64,000 nt of DNA from UMGS172 sp045546915 (GTDB lineage Bacteria > Bacillota > Clostridia > Oscillospirales > Acutalibacteraceae). The stretch is taken from contig JAZQDU010000027.1 of the NCBI GenBank assembly GCA_045546915.1, positions 186,001-250,000 of the forward strand. Reading direction: 5' to 3'. Below are positions 50,993-59,588 of this stretch, piece after piece. The position numbers were made by a program, and so were the translations under genes. Numbering within the stretch: position 1 is the first letter of the stretch; each line of letters starts with the position of its first letter. Below the pieces are notes generated by a model that worked only from the letters and a program-made list of their open reading frames with translations, had not been told where the DNA came from and searched no databases.

Positions 50993-52450
50993 TTATCCTT
51001 TCTCTGTGGGGGGAAATATGATTTCGGTCACCTCGTCGGGGGTCTGGTCAACGGTAGGCAATACCACCGTCACGGTAGTCCCCTCTCCCTCGGTACTTTC
51101 AACAAACAAAAGTCCGTTATGTTGCTTAATTATTTCGTCTGCTACAGCAAGGCCTATTCCTGAACCGCGGACATTGTTGTTGGCTTTATAAAATTTTTCT
51201 TTGATGTGATTTAAGTCTTTTGCGGGAATACCGCAACCTGTATCGCTTATGGTAACGCGCAAGCATGCCTCTTCGTTAAATGCCGAAACCACAATATGGT
51301 CACCTTGGGTTGAATATTTTACAGCATTATCAATAATGTTTATAAAAACCTGCTTTATACGGTCACGGTCTGCCATAATCTGTTTTGACGGCTCGGGTGT
51401 GACAAACACGAGCGATATTTTTTGCTGATTTGCAATTTCTTTATACATATCAACGACCGAAGAAACAATCTCCAACGGGTCGCACAAAGATAAAGTTACG
51501 GTCAATTTGCCTGATTCAATGCGCGAGAAATCAAGCAGTTCCTCAACAAGACCCGAAAGTCTGTCTGCCTCGCCCAACATGACGTTTATACCGTGCTGAA
51601 CAATTTCGTCATTCTGGTCGACCGAAAGTTTAACCGTTTCGCCCCAACCCTTAATAGCGGTAAGCGGTGTTCTGAGTTCGTGTGAAACCGACGATATAAA
51701 ATCGTTTTTCTGCTTTTCGGCATTTTGCAACTCGGTTGCCATATAGTTAATAGTATCGCAAAGTTCTCCAATTTCATCGTTGTGCTTCACGGTAAGTCTT
51801 GCCTCAAAGTCGCCACCGGCAATCTTCCTCGCAGCAGCCGTAACGTCTCTGACGGGACGAACAATGGCATTTATAAAGAAAATACCTGTCGAAATAGCAA
51901 TAGCCAAAGCAAAAAGTCCTACAACTACGGCGACAACCATTATGGCAAAATACCTATCCATGATGTCTTCCATCGAAACAAGAACACGGTAAGCACCATT
52001 AACACCGTACCCCAAGTCGGGCAATACAGTGGTAAACGCAAGCACCTTTTCGCCGTTAGCGTTTTTGCCGTACCACGATGCCTCACCACCGTTTAACACA
52101 GCATCGCGATAGTCGGTAGCCTTTTCGTAAACACTACCCGACGCAAAGCCGTTAGTTGTAATGATTATATCACCATCGGCATCAAATATCTGCACCTCGA
52201 TTTTATCGCGGTAAGCAAATTCCTGCGAATAAGAACGTGCTGCTTTGTAAAAACCGTCTTTATCTGTGAGGGACAAAACATTAATATCCCTGACATACTC
52301 AGAGGCAGCGTCCATGGCAAGATTCTTATAAGAAGTAAAAAGCGCAACACCTACACACACTTCGCCGACAATAATAACAAGCAAAACTATCGGAAACAAA
52401 GTATATAACCACTTTCTGGTTATACTGTGCAGTTTTAAATCAAAATCCAC
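50993..52450 (-). CDS. Sensor histidine kinase
   Basis: A 485-residue membrane kinase: first span (about 14-36), an extracytoplasmic sensor region (about 37-165), second span (about 168-190), HAMP (about 190-243), dimerisation and H-box VSHELRTPLTAIKGW (His near 256), and the ATPase with N box VFINIIDNAVKYS (about 368-380) and G boxes DTGCGIPAKD and GSGIGLAVADEIIKQH. The start is GTG with AAAAGGTGG upstream. It is 32 bases after the response regulator gene, so the two are cognate. The signal is unknown. Confidence 0.93.
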   Translation of the reverse strand: MDFDLKLHSITRKWLYTLFPIVLLVIIVGEVCVGVALFTSYKNLAMDAASEYVRDINVLSLTDKDGFYKAARSYSQEFAYRDKIEVQIFDADGDIIITTNGFASGSVYEKATDYRDAVLNGGEASWYGKNANGEKVLAFTTVLPDLGYGVNGAYRVLVSMEDIMDRYFAIMVVAVVVGLFALAIAISTGIFFINAIVRPVRDVTAAARKIAGGDFEARLTVKHNDEIGELCDTINYMATELQNAEKQKNDFISSVSHELRTPLTAIKGWGETVKLSVDQNDEIVQHGINVMLGEADRLSGLVEELLDFSRIESGKLTVTLSLCDPLEIVSSVVDMYKEIANQQKISLVFVTPEPSKQIMADRDRIKQVFINIIDNAVKYSTQGDHIVVSAFNEEACLRVTISDTGCGIPAKDLNHIKEKFYKANNNVRGSGIGLAVADEIIKQHNGLLFVESTEGEGTTVTVVLPTVDQTPDEVTEIIFPPTEKG

Positions 52451-52482
52451 GGTTTCACCACCTTTTACAGTTTAATTCTAAT

Positions 52483-53187
52483 TTAAGATTCGGTACTCCA
52501 CTTATATCCCATACCCCAGACGGTAAGCAAATGTTTGGGACTGGACGGTTCATCTTCAATTTTTATACGAAGTCTGCGAATGTTAACGTCAACTATCTTT
52601 TCTTCACCAAAATAGGACTCACCCCAAACACGTGTGAGAATATCGTTACGGTCAAGCGGGGTGTCGGGATTGGTGAAAAGATACTCAATAATCTGAAATT
52701 CGACCTGAGTCAGTTCAATATTGCGGTCGTTTTTAGAGAGCGTTCTTCTGCGGAGATTAAGCACAAACTCACCATGACGAATCTCCTCCGAAATTTCTTT
52801 TTCGGCGGCTCCCAACAACTCGATTCTGCGATAAAGCGAATCAACCCTTGCGTTAAGTTCGGTTGGACTGAACGGCTTGGTAATATAGTCATCTGCGCCC
52901 AACATAAGACCGCTTACTTTATCCATTTCCTGTGTTCTTGCGGTAAGCATTATAATTCCAAGTTCGGGTGAACGGGCTCTGAGTTCTTTACAAAGTTGAA
53001 AACCGTCCATTCCCGGCATGGTTATATCAAGCAAAGCAATATCAAATCCCTTAGGGTCACTATCATAGATTTTCAATGCCTCTTCGGCAGAGCCTGCCTC
53101 GACCGTATCATAACCGACTCGTCTTAAATTAATAACCTCAAACTCGCGGATATTCTGCTCATCTTCAACAATAAGAATTCTTTTCAT
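52483..53187 (-). CDS. OmpR/PhoB-family response regulator
   Basis: A 234-residue DNA-binding regulator. The receiver domain (about 1-120) has the acidic pocket EDE near residue 9, phospho-acceptor Asp in ALLDITMPGMDGF (about 50-62), Thr in MLTARTQE and Lys in YITKPFSP. The winged-helix domain (about 135-232) has VEFQIIEYLF and VDVNIRRLRIKIE. The gene starts four bases after the lipoprotein gene ends and precedes the kinase gene. Targets are not known. Confidence 0.95.
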   Translation of the reverse strand: MKRILIVEDEQNIREFEVINLRRVGYDTVEAGSAEEALKIYDSDPKGFDIALLDITMPGMDGFQLCKELRARSPELGIIMLTARTQEMDKVSGLMLGADDYITKPFSPTELNARVDSLYRRIELLGAAEKEISEEIRHGEFVLNLRRRTLSKNDRNIELTQVEFQIIEYLFTNPDTPLDRNDILTRVWGESYFGEEKIVDVNIRRLRIKIEDEPSSPKHLLTVWGMGYKWSTES

Positions 53188-53191
53188 TACT

Positions 53192-54535
53192 TTACCTTCT
53201 TTCTGCCTGTTCGGTCTTTTCCCCGATTAAATGGAAGTTTTGTTTTATAACCTGCTCGCCGGGATTCAAAGCACTTTTGCCAAACTTTACGATATACGCA
53301 TATTGAAGCGAACGCCCAAGTTCAACATATCCCTCATAATTTTCAGGTGATTCGTTCCAATTTTTCAAATTTACGGCTTGTATCCTCAACACTTCCTCAC
53401 CGACAGTGGCAGTGTCGGAATTCCACCGCACAATAAGTCTCTGACGGGTATCAAGTTTACGAATCACCGTAAACACACCCAACCACTTATCGGGCACCTC
53501 AATATAATATCCGTCGGTAAAGTTTATAACCGTATGGGCAATAGTATTAAACACATGTCCGTCAAAACTGCTCCATGCGGTCATATAAACCGTGTCACTC
53601 TCAAGCGTACCCTCTTCGGACGGCAATTTTTCAGCCAACGGTATATCTACCGAGCCGTCACCGTCATAGTCATCTGACCTTACCGACGATGCTCTGTGCG
53701 TTTTGGTGTTTTCAAAATCAATCTGTTCTCCCGAAGAAAACGCGTTAGCAAATACACCGTTACGCAAACACAAAATCTCGGTTATCATGCCGGTCGGTTT
53801 TACGGCGTCTATAAAAAGTGCGGGCGTACCGTCAGCAAACTTTGAAAACCGAGGCTCGTAATACGAAGTTGCGTCACCGTCTAAGTAGCAGGTTCCTTTT
53901 TGCTGGAAACCTTCATCAGTCAGAGACAAAAGTTTTGCCGTAGACACCTTCGACTCGGAATCAAGGTAAATTGCTGCCACTTCGTTTATGCCGTCACTGT
54001 TAAAGTCGGTCACGGCACAAACCGAATAATCTGCCGATGTAACCTCACGCAACTCACCTGTATTAATGTCATAAACCGAGACTAATTTATTGGTTGCCGA
54101 AAACCTTGTCCAATTAACAATTATTTTGGGCACACCGCTGTAATCCATGGTAGCAAATTCAAGCGACTCAACGCCCGAACCGTTAACCTCTATATCCGAA
54201 ACGCTTTTCCAGCCCGATTCGGTCCAACGAATGTAATTTATATGCATAACCGTTGTTTTGTCATCGGTTTCGGTACTGTAAAACGAAAAAACCTCGTACT
54301 TTTCATCGCCGTCAATATCTCGTGTAATAATCGCCGAACGGTACTGACCTGCGGAAGGATAAACCAATTTAATCTGAGCACCAACATAGGTCTCCAACGC
54401 TTGCTGAATTTCATACAGTTCACCCGACGGTTTGGGCGGAGAAAGACTTTCAGAAATGCTGCCGCCAAGCCCTTTGCACGAGCACATGGTAAACAGGCAA
54501 ACTACCGCCAATGCACACAAAAGCAATTTTTTCAC
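53192..54535 (-). CDS. Lipoprotein with FG-GAP/VCBS-like repeats, linked to a two-component system
   Basis: A 447-residue protein from the GTG at 54535, which has GAGAGG five bases upstream and starts the signal directly; the longer frame adds ten residues. The lipobox ends CSC (Cys about 19). Three Asp-rich repeats resemble FG-GAP/EF-hand-like calcium sites: ITRDIDGDEKYEVFSF (about 70-85), VTDFNSDGINEVAAIY (about 180-195) and DDYDGDGSVDIPLA (about 293-306), so a beta-propeller-like fold is possible. It is first in a run with the response regulator and kinase, which suggests a signalling accessory role. I do not recognise a named family. Confidence 0.7.
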   Translation of the reverse strand: MKKLLLCALAVVCLFTMCSCKGLGGSISESLSPPKPSGELYEIQQALETYVGAQIKLVYPSAGQYRSAIITRDIDGDEKYEVFSFYSTETDDKTTVMHINYIRWTESGWKSVSDIEVNGSGVESLEFATMDYSGVPKIIVNWTRFSATNKLVSVYDINTGELREVTSADYSVCAVTDFNSDGINEVAAIYLDSESKVSTAKLLSLTDEGFQQKGTCYLDGDATSYYEPRFSKFADGTPALFIDAVKPTGMITEILCLRNGVFANAFSSGEQIDFENTKTHRASSVRSDDYDGDGSVDIPLAEKLPSEEGTLESDTVYMTAWSSFDGHVFNTIAHTVINFTDGYYIEVPDKWLGVFTVIRKLDTRQRLIVRWNSDTATVGEEVLRIQAVNLKNWNESPENYEGYVELGRSLQYAYIVKFGKSALNPGEQVIKQNFHLIGEKTEQAERR

Positions 54536-54569
54536 AAAAGCCTCTCCCTTCGCATACTTATTCACATTG

Positions 54570-54598
54570 ATTATAACACATATGTTCGGTCACCGCAA
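54570..54598 (-). promoter_or_regulatory. Promoter of the lipoprotein/two-component/prmC/recA run
   Basis: Minus strand -10 TATAAT (54570-54575) with a 17-bp spacer and a weak -35 TTGCGG (54593-54598). It precedes the lipoprotein gene by about 35 bases. Confidence 0.55.
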
Positions 54599-54630
54599 CT
54601 AAAAAACAACCATTATTGACGTTTTTTTAA

Positions 54631-54674
54631 GAAAAAACAAATTCCCACAGTCAAAACGTTTTGACTGTGAGAAT
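54631..54674 (-). terminator. Terminator of the zinc-ribbon gene pair
   Basis: ATTCCCACAGTCAAAAC (54641-54657) and GTTTTGACTGTGAGAAT (54658-54674) form a long stem; on the minus strand TTTGTTTTTTC follows. Confidence 0.85.
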
Positions 54675-54704
54675 CGACATTGATTTTTTAATAAATTTGC
54701 GGAG

Positions 54705-55442
54705 TTATTTTATTTTATAACCATCATTTTCAAGATTTTTAACAAACTCAGTGAAGGTCATACCAACTTTGTAAAAATCAAAAATTTTCAATTCATTCAA
54801 ATACTGTTGGGAACCCTCTATATTAAGATTCAAAATCTTAATGGTCGCTTTGAACTCATCACTGTTCGCAAGAACCTTGGTTGTAATATACCTTGAATCA
54901 TAATTCTGCTCTTTGAAATAATTGGTATAACGCTTGACCATTTCGTCAAACTCGCCCTGAGCCGCAGTATTAGCGCTTGTGCTGTAACTGTATTCAATAG
55001 CGGTTATTTTTTCTTCTTCACGATAAATTATAATCGTGCGGTAATATCTGCTTTGGTCACGTTTTATAAAGGTTGCCGACGTATTTTTAACAACTGTTTT
55101 ATCAGAAGACTGCGTGCTTTGAGTTAAAGACGAAGTGCTTTTTCCGGTTTCTTCGGTTTCTTTGTTTTTCAAACGACGTGACATTTCAATCCCTAAAGAA
55201 ACGGCAATTACAGCCACCACAAGCACACTCGCAATAATCGTTATATATTTTTTGCGTTTATTTTTTTTCTTCTTTTCGGGAAGAATAACCTCCATCGCAT
55301 TGGTTGAAAGTTCAAGTTTAACCGTTTCTTTTAAAGGTTGATTATCCTCCGTTTTGTTTTCTTGATTCAAAATTTCTGTTGAGCAAAAAGTGCAAACCGT
55401 TGCCGATTTTGGCAACTCTGCTCCACAATTAGGACAATGCAT
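54705..55442 (-). CDS. Zinc-ribbon membrane protein, unknown function
   Basis: A 245-residue protein. The N-terminus CPNCGAELPKSATVCTFCSTE (about 3-23) is a four-Cys zinc ribbon. A hydrophilic linker, a single span (about 68-90, following KKKKNKRKK) and a C-terminal extracellular domain (about 95-245) follow; the latter contains a Ser/Thr linker and a mixed alpha/beta region with no recognised fold. It is ten bases after a similar gene (55453-56445) and shares its architecture. Exact function unknown. Confidence 0.75.
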   Translation of the reverse strand: MHCPNCGAELPKSATVCTFCSTEILNQENKTEDNQPLKETVKLELSTNAMEVILPEKKKKNKRKKYITIIASVLVVAVIAVSLGIEMSRRLKNKETEETGKSTSSLTQSTQSSDKTVVKNTSATFIKRDQSRYYRTIIIYREEEKITAIEYSYSTSANTAAQGEFDEMVKRYTNYFKEQNYDSRYITTKVLANSDEFKATIKILNLNIEGSQQYLNELKIFDFYKVGMTFTEFVKNLENDGYKIK

Positions 55443-55452
55443 CTAATATCTC

Positions 55453-56445
55453 CTACTCCTGTTTGGTTAAACAAATGCCGTTTAAAATACCGTTAGCATA
55501 ATCACCTTCAGTAACCGTTACGGCACCTTGACCATACTCAAAATCAAAATATGTTTCTCTTGATATATCCTTATCGGTTACAAAAGTAATTGTTTTGCCG
55601 TCAAGGGTATATTCGGTCTGTTTTTCGGTTGAGGTGAAATATACAAGACCATCAACAATCGTTGCTCCTCCAAAAGGGTCTTTTGTGTTCATTTCCTGCT
55701 CAAACTTTTCAGCCATGAGTTCAGGCGTCATTCCGTATTCCGCCATCATTTCATCGACCTGCTCACGCGTATACCCATGAGACAGTTCGTACTCGTCATA
55801 AATACCGCCGTTTTTAAGATACTCGGCATAGTCGCTGACAACGGAAAGAAAAGTGTTTTTATAATCCTCAGCCTTACAAACGACCGAAACAGTCTTATCT
55901 TCGGCAAAGCGCATTATCATAGGCAATTTCGTTTCGGTTGTAAAACTCTCCGGCGCATCCTTTAGCAAAGATATTACTCTGTCGGCAGGCATATTAAAAG
56001 CCCAATTACCAACCAAATATTTTGATGTGAGTTTACTGGGGGCTGACGAAGTTTGTGCGGTAGAATCATCAACCGACAAAAGCATAGATTCGAGTGTACT
56101 TTGTTCGGGTTGCGACTCATCGGTATCACCGTTTTTAAAATGAAAAGTTGCCAAAACCCCAAAAACAACCACAGCAAAAATGCAAATACTAAGTACAATA
56201 ATTAAAACTAATTTTTTAACGTCAATACGTTTTTTAACAGCAGGTACCGAAACGTTATACACCTTAACCGTAGGGTCTTGATTAAAGGTTTCGCTCTTAG
56301 AATCAGCCGACGAATCGCGCAGCGTATCGTCCTTCATGTTATCAATAGAATTTTTAATTACTTCGGTTGTTTTTATATACTCGCCGCAATTAGGACAAAA
56401 AGCAGAATCGTCAGGACAATTTGTTCCACAGTTATGGCAAAACAT
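55453..56445 (-). CDS. Zinc-ribbon membrane protein, unknown function (partner)
   Basis: A 330-residue protein from the ATG at 56445, with AGAGGAG eight bases upstream. The N-terminus FCHNCGTNCPDDSAFCPNCGEY (about 2-23) is a zinc ribbon. After an acidic linker comes one span (about 70-97, VKKLVLIIVLSICIFAVVVFG) and a C-terminal domain of about 225 residues with a GNWAFNMPADRVISLL start and lipocalin-like strand pattern, by inspection only. The shared plan with its neighbour suggests both act at the membrane, with the ribbon on the inside. Confidence 0.75.
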   Translation of the reverse strand: MFCHNCGTNCPDDSAFCPNCGEYIKTTEVIKNSIDNMKDDTLRDSSADSKSETFNQDPTVKVYNVSVPAVKKRIDVKKLVLIIVLSICIFAVVVFGVLATFHFKNGDTDESQPEQSTLESMLLSVDDSTAQTSSAPSKLTSKYLVGNWAFNMPADRVISLLKDAPESFTTETKLPMIMRFAEDKTVSVVCKAEDYKNTFLSVVSDYAEYLKNGGIYDEYELSHGYTREQVDEMMAEYGMTPELMAEKFEQEMNTKDPFGGATIVDGLVYFTSTEKQTEYTLDGKTITFVTDKDISRETYFDFEYGQGAVTVTEGDYANGILNGICLTKQE

Positions 56446-56479
56446 CCCTGTCACTCCTCTAAACCGAATTTATACAATT

Positions 56480-56508
56480 CATAATACACCAAAACTTACT
56501 GTTTTGCA
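56480..56508 (-). promoter_or_regulatory. Sigma-A-type promoter of the zinc-ribbon gene pair
   Basis: Minus strand -35 TTGCAA (56503-56508), 17-bp spacer, -10 TATTAT (56480-56485). Confidence 0.65.
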
Positions 56509-56511
56509 AGT

Positions 56512-56544
56512 CAAAAAACCTCCCTATAAAGACAGGGAGGCTTT
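56512..56544 (-). terminator. Terminator of the aminopeptidase operon
   Basis: CCTCCCT (56518-56524) pairs with AGGGAGG (56533-56539); on the minus strand TTTTTTG follows. Confidence 0.85.
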
Positions 56545-56550
56545 TAAGGT

Positions 56551-57942
56551 TTATTCTGCTTCAAATAACGCTTTCACTGCGAGGTAGGTCATATAAACGT
56601 CAAATTTTGATACCACCTCAAACGGTGCGTGCATAGAAAGTACGGGTACACCGAGGTCAACAACGTCTACACCTAAGTTGGCAATATATTTTGCAACCGT
56701 ACCGCCGCCGCCAAGGTCAACCTTGCCAAGTTCACCCGTCTGCCAGACAACACCCTTGTCGTCCAAAATTTTTCTTATCCAACCGACAAACTCAGCCGAA
56801 GCATCAGATGTGCCACCCTTACCGCGCGAACCGGTGTATTTTGTAATAACAGCTCCGTAATTAACCCTTGCGGCATTGCGTTTTTCGGTAACGTCAGGGA
56901 AGGTTGGGTCAAAAGCGGCATTAACGTCAGCCGAAAGACATTTTGAATTTTCCAAAGCCAGACTTACACGACCGCCCTGCATATCGGCAAGGAAACCTAT
57001 GAAATGCGCTAAAAATGCCGAGTTCATGCCGGTATTACCGTCAGAACCGGTTTCTTCCTTATCAGCAAGCACCGAAACAACAGTATATTTAGGTGCTTGG
57101 CATTCTAAAGCCGCAACAAGGCAAGGATAGGCACAAACGCGGTCGTCATGACCGTAAGAGCCTATGAGCGAACGGTCGAAACCAACATCACGAGGCTTGC
57201 CTGCGGGCACACACTCAAGTTCTGCCGACAAGAAATCAACCTCGGTAATGCCATATTTTTCATTAAGCAATTTTAAAATGTTAAGTTTTACAAGTTCGCT
57301 TCCTTCATCATCTTTAAAAGGACGGCTGCCTACAAGAATATTGAGTTCCTCACCTTTTATAAGGTCACCGACCGGACGTTTATACTGCTCCTGTGCAAGG
57401 TGCGGAAGAAGGTCGGTCACAACAAAGCACGGTTCATCTTGGTTTTCACCCAACGACACCTCAACCACAGTTCCGTCTTTTTTGACAATAACACCATGAA
57501 TAGCAAGCGGAACGGTGGTCCACTGATACTTCTTAATTCCACCATAATAGTGGGTCTTGAAAAGAGCAAGTTCGTTATCTTCATAAAGAGGATTGGGTTT
57601 TAAATCAAGCCTCGGCGAGTCAATATGCGCAGCGGCTATTCTGACGCCGTTTTCAACCGGCTCGTTGCCTATTACTGCAAGTGCTACCGATTTTTCGCGG
57701 TTGTTTAAATACACTTTATCGCCTGCAACATAAGTTTTCTTGGGGTCGAAAGGTACAAATCCCATATTCTCTGCCATTTCCACCGCCTTTTTCACGCTAA
57801 GACGTTCGGTTTTGGCAAACCCTAAAAACTCAGCATAGCCTTTGCAAAATTCGTTAACTGCGGTCTCGTCATATTTCTCGGACAAAAGGCCGTTTTTGGG
57901 ACTAAAAAACAAATTTTCTTTCAAATCTTTTGAGCAAGACAT
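56551..57942 (-). CDS. M18-family zinc aminopeptidase
   Basis: Cytoplasmic metallo-aminopeptidase that removes N-terminal (often acidic) residues from peptides. The start at 57942 (MSCSKDLKENLFF) follows AAAGGAG; the longer frame starts inside coaE. The 463-residue protein has metal-binding AAHIDSPRLDLKP (about 90-102), DKEETGSDGNTG (about 300-311), GHDDRVCAYP (about 266-275) and VPVLSMHAPFEVVSKFDVYM (about 431-450). It is the last gene of the DUF951-prfA-Sua5-coaE run, 22 bases after coaE. Confidence 0.93.
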   Translation of the reverse strand: MSCSKDLKENLFFSPKNGLLSEKYDETAVNEFCKGYAEFLGFAKTERLSVKKAVEMAENMGFVPFDPKKTYVAGDKVYLNNREKSVALAVIGNEPVENGVRIAAAHIDSPRLDLKPNPLYEDNELALFKTHYYGGIKKYQWTTVPLAIHGVIVKKDGTVVEVSLGENQDEPCFVVTDLLPHLAQEQYKRPVGDLIKGEELNILVGSRPFKDDEGSELVKLNILKLLNEKYGITEVDFLSAELECVPAGKPRDVGFDRSLIGSYGHDDRVCAYPCLVAALECQAPKYTVVSVLADKEETGSDGNTGMNSAFLAHFIGFLADMQGGRVSLALENSKCLSADVNAAFDPTFPDVTEKRNAARVNYGAVITKYTGSRGKGGTSDASAEFVGWIRKILDDKGVVWQTGELGKVDLGGGGTVAKYIANLGVDVVDLGVPVLSMHAPFEVVSKFDVYMTYLAVKALFEAE

Positions 57943-57964
57943 AAAACTTCTCCTTTTTAGCAAT

Positions 57965-58552
57965 TTATATTTTGTCAAACAATGCCGAAACTTTACTTTC
58001 AAACTCATCGGCACTGTCATTGTTATAAACTACGTGTTTAGTTTTTGACGTGTAAAAACTGTCAGGTTTTGATGCAGCAAGGCGGATATCTGCCTCATTT
58101 TCCGTAAGACCATCACGCGCAATTATACGTTTTCGGCGCAAATCTTCATTACTAAGCACCGCAATTACCGTATCACACAGTTTGTCGGCACCACTTTCAT
58201 AAAGTGTTGGCGCATCCAACAAAATTTTATCGGCTCCGTCGGCCTTGAAACACTCGATTTTCTCTCTTATTATTTCCAAAACAAACGGCAATAATTGTTT
58301 GTTTAAAATTTCGGTATTTTGTGGTGATTGAAAAGCAATTTCAGCCAATTTTTTGCGGTCAAGACCGCCGTCTGACAACAAAATTCGGTCACCGAATGCA
58401 TTTACCAACGCTTTTAAACCAGAGCTTCCTTTTTCTGTTGCCGCTCTTGCTTCTTTATCGCAATCAATAACCTTAAAGCCTTTTTGCAAAGCAACAGCAG
58501 TGGCCGTCGATTTCCCACTGCCCGTAGGGCCGGTAAGACCAATCACTGTCAT
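57965..58552 (-). CDS. coaE: Dephospho-CoA kinase
   Basis: Last step of coenzyme A synthesis, phosphorylating the ribose 3'-hydroxyl of dephospho-CoA. The 195-residue protein has the P-loop GLTGPTGSGKSTATA (about 5-19), the CoA-domain DCDKEARAATEKGSSGLKAL stretch (about 33-52) and LLDAPTLYESGADKLCD (about 110-126). It overlaps the Sua5 gene by four bases (ATGA). AAAGTT rather than a strong site precedes the ATG, fitting translational coupling. Confidence 0.92.
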   Translation of the reverse strand: MTVIGLTGPTGSGKSTATAVALQKGFKVIDCDKEARAATEKGSSGLKALVNAFGDRILLSDGGLDRKKLAEIAFQSPQNTEILNKQLLPFVLEIIREKIECFKADGADKILLDAPTLYESGADKLCDTVIAVLSNEDLRRKRIIARDGLTENEADIRLAASKPDSFYTSKTKHVVYNNDSADEFESKVSALFDKI

Positions 58553-59580
58553 AACTTTATCACCTCGAACGCTGCGGCGCGAACAAGACGGTTATATACC
58601 GCAAGCCCGACACCCTTTTTTTCGGGCACCCGTGCATAACAAACCTTACAGCCTATTTTATCAAGTTCACGCAACGCATTAAAAAGCACCGCCGCCTGCT
58701 CGTCAAAATTATCCTTTTTGCCAAAACACAAGGTTTTAACCTTAAAAAGCGACTCCTCCCCTTCATATACAAGGGCGTAAACATCATCGGCAGCATTTTG
58801 GTTTACATAATCTGTGAATTTATCGATTTCACCCTCGAGCATTATCACCCTTGCCTTAGGTGAATAATGCTTATATTTCATTCCCGGAGAGGACACAGGT
58901 TTGCCCTTTTCGGGTTCGGTTAAAACTGCTTTATCGACTACAATATCGGGCAAAACTTCCCTTAATTGTTCAACCGTAACGCCACCGGGTCTTAAAAGTC
59001 TCGGCGGGTTGGTACAAAGTGTTACAACAGTGGATTCCACCCCAACGTCGCATTTTTTCGATACCACAACAGCATCAATTTTACCGTCAAGGTCGCTTAA
59101 AACATGGTCGGCAGTTGTAGGACTGGGTGAGCCCGACAAATTAGCCGACGGTGCGGCAAGCGGTAACCCGCTTTTTTTAATCAATTCTCTTGCTACCTCG
59201 TTTGACGGCATACGTACCGCCACAGTATCAAGACCTGCGCTGACCGACGGCGGAACCTCGTCTTTACGCGGTAACACCATCGTTAACGGGCCCGGCCAAA
59301 ATTTTTGTGCTAATTCCAAAGCCTTTTTAGGAACATCTTTTGCCACAATCTGCAACATATCATAATCCGAAATGTGAACAATAAGCGGATTGTCCTGCGG
59401 ACGCCCTTTGGCTTTAAAAATATCAGCAACCGCTTTTTCGTCAAAGGCATTGGCAGCAAGACCGTACACCGTCTCGGTAGGAATAGCAACAAGACCGCCT
59501 CGCTCTAAAATTTGGCAGGCAGTATTTATTGCGTCAATATCCTTTTTTACATCAAAAACGTTAAGTCTTGCCGTTTGCAT
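58549..59580 (-). CDS. Threonylcarbamoyl-AMP synthase (Sua5 type)
   Basis: Makes the threonylcarbamoyl-adenylate used for t6A at tRNA position 37. The 343-residue protein has the YrdC domain (about 10-210) with PTETVYGLAANAFDEKAVADIFKAKGRPQDNPL (about 36-68) and SANLSGSPSPTTADHV (about 146-161), and a C-terminal Sua5 domain after the conserved linker GMKYKHYSPKARV (about 231-243). It is the two-domain Sua5 form and not the short TsaC form. It lies eight bases after prfA. Confidence 0.94.
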   Translation of the reverse strand: MQTARLNVFDVKKDIDAINTACQILERGGLVAIPTETVYGLAANAFDEKAVADIFKAKGRPQDNPLIVHISDYDMLQIVAKDVPKKALELAQKFWPGPLTMVLPRKDEVPPSVSAGLDTVAVRMPSNEVARELIKKSGLPLAAPSANLSGSPSPTTADHVLSDLDGKIDAVVVSKKCDVGVESTVVTLCTNPPRLLRPGGVTVEQLREVLPDIVVDKAVLTEPEKGKPVSSPGMKYKHYSPKARVIMLEGEIDKFTDYVNQNAADDVYALVYEGEESLFKVKTLCFGKKDNFDEQAAVLFNALRELDKIGCKVCYARVPEKKGVGLAVYNRLVRAAAFEVIKL

Positions 59581-59588
59581 TTAAATTA

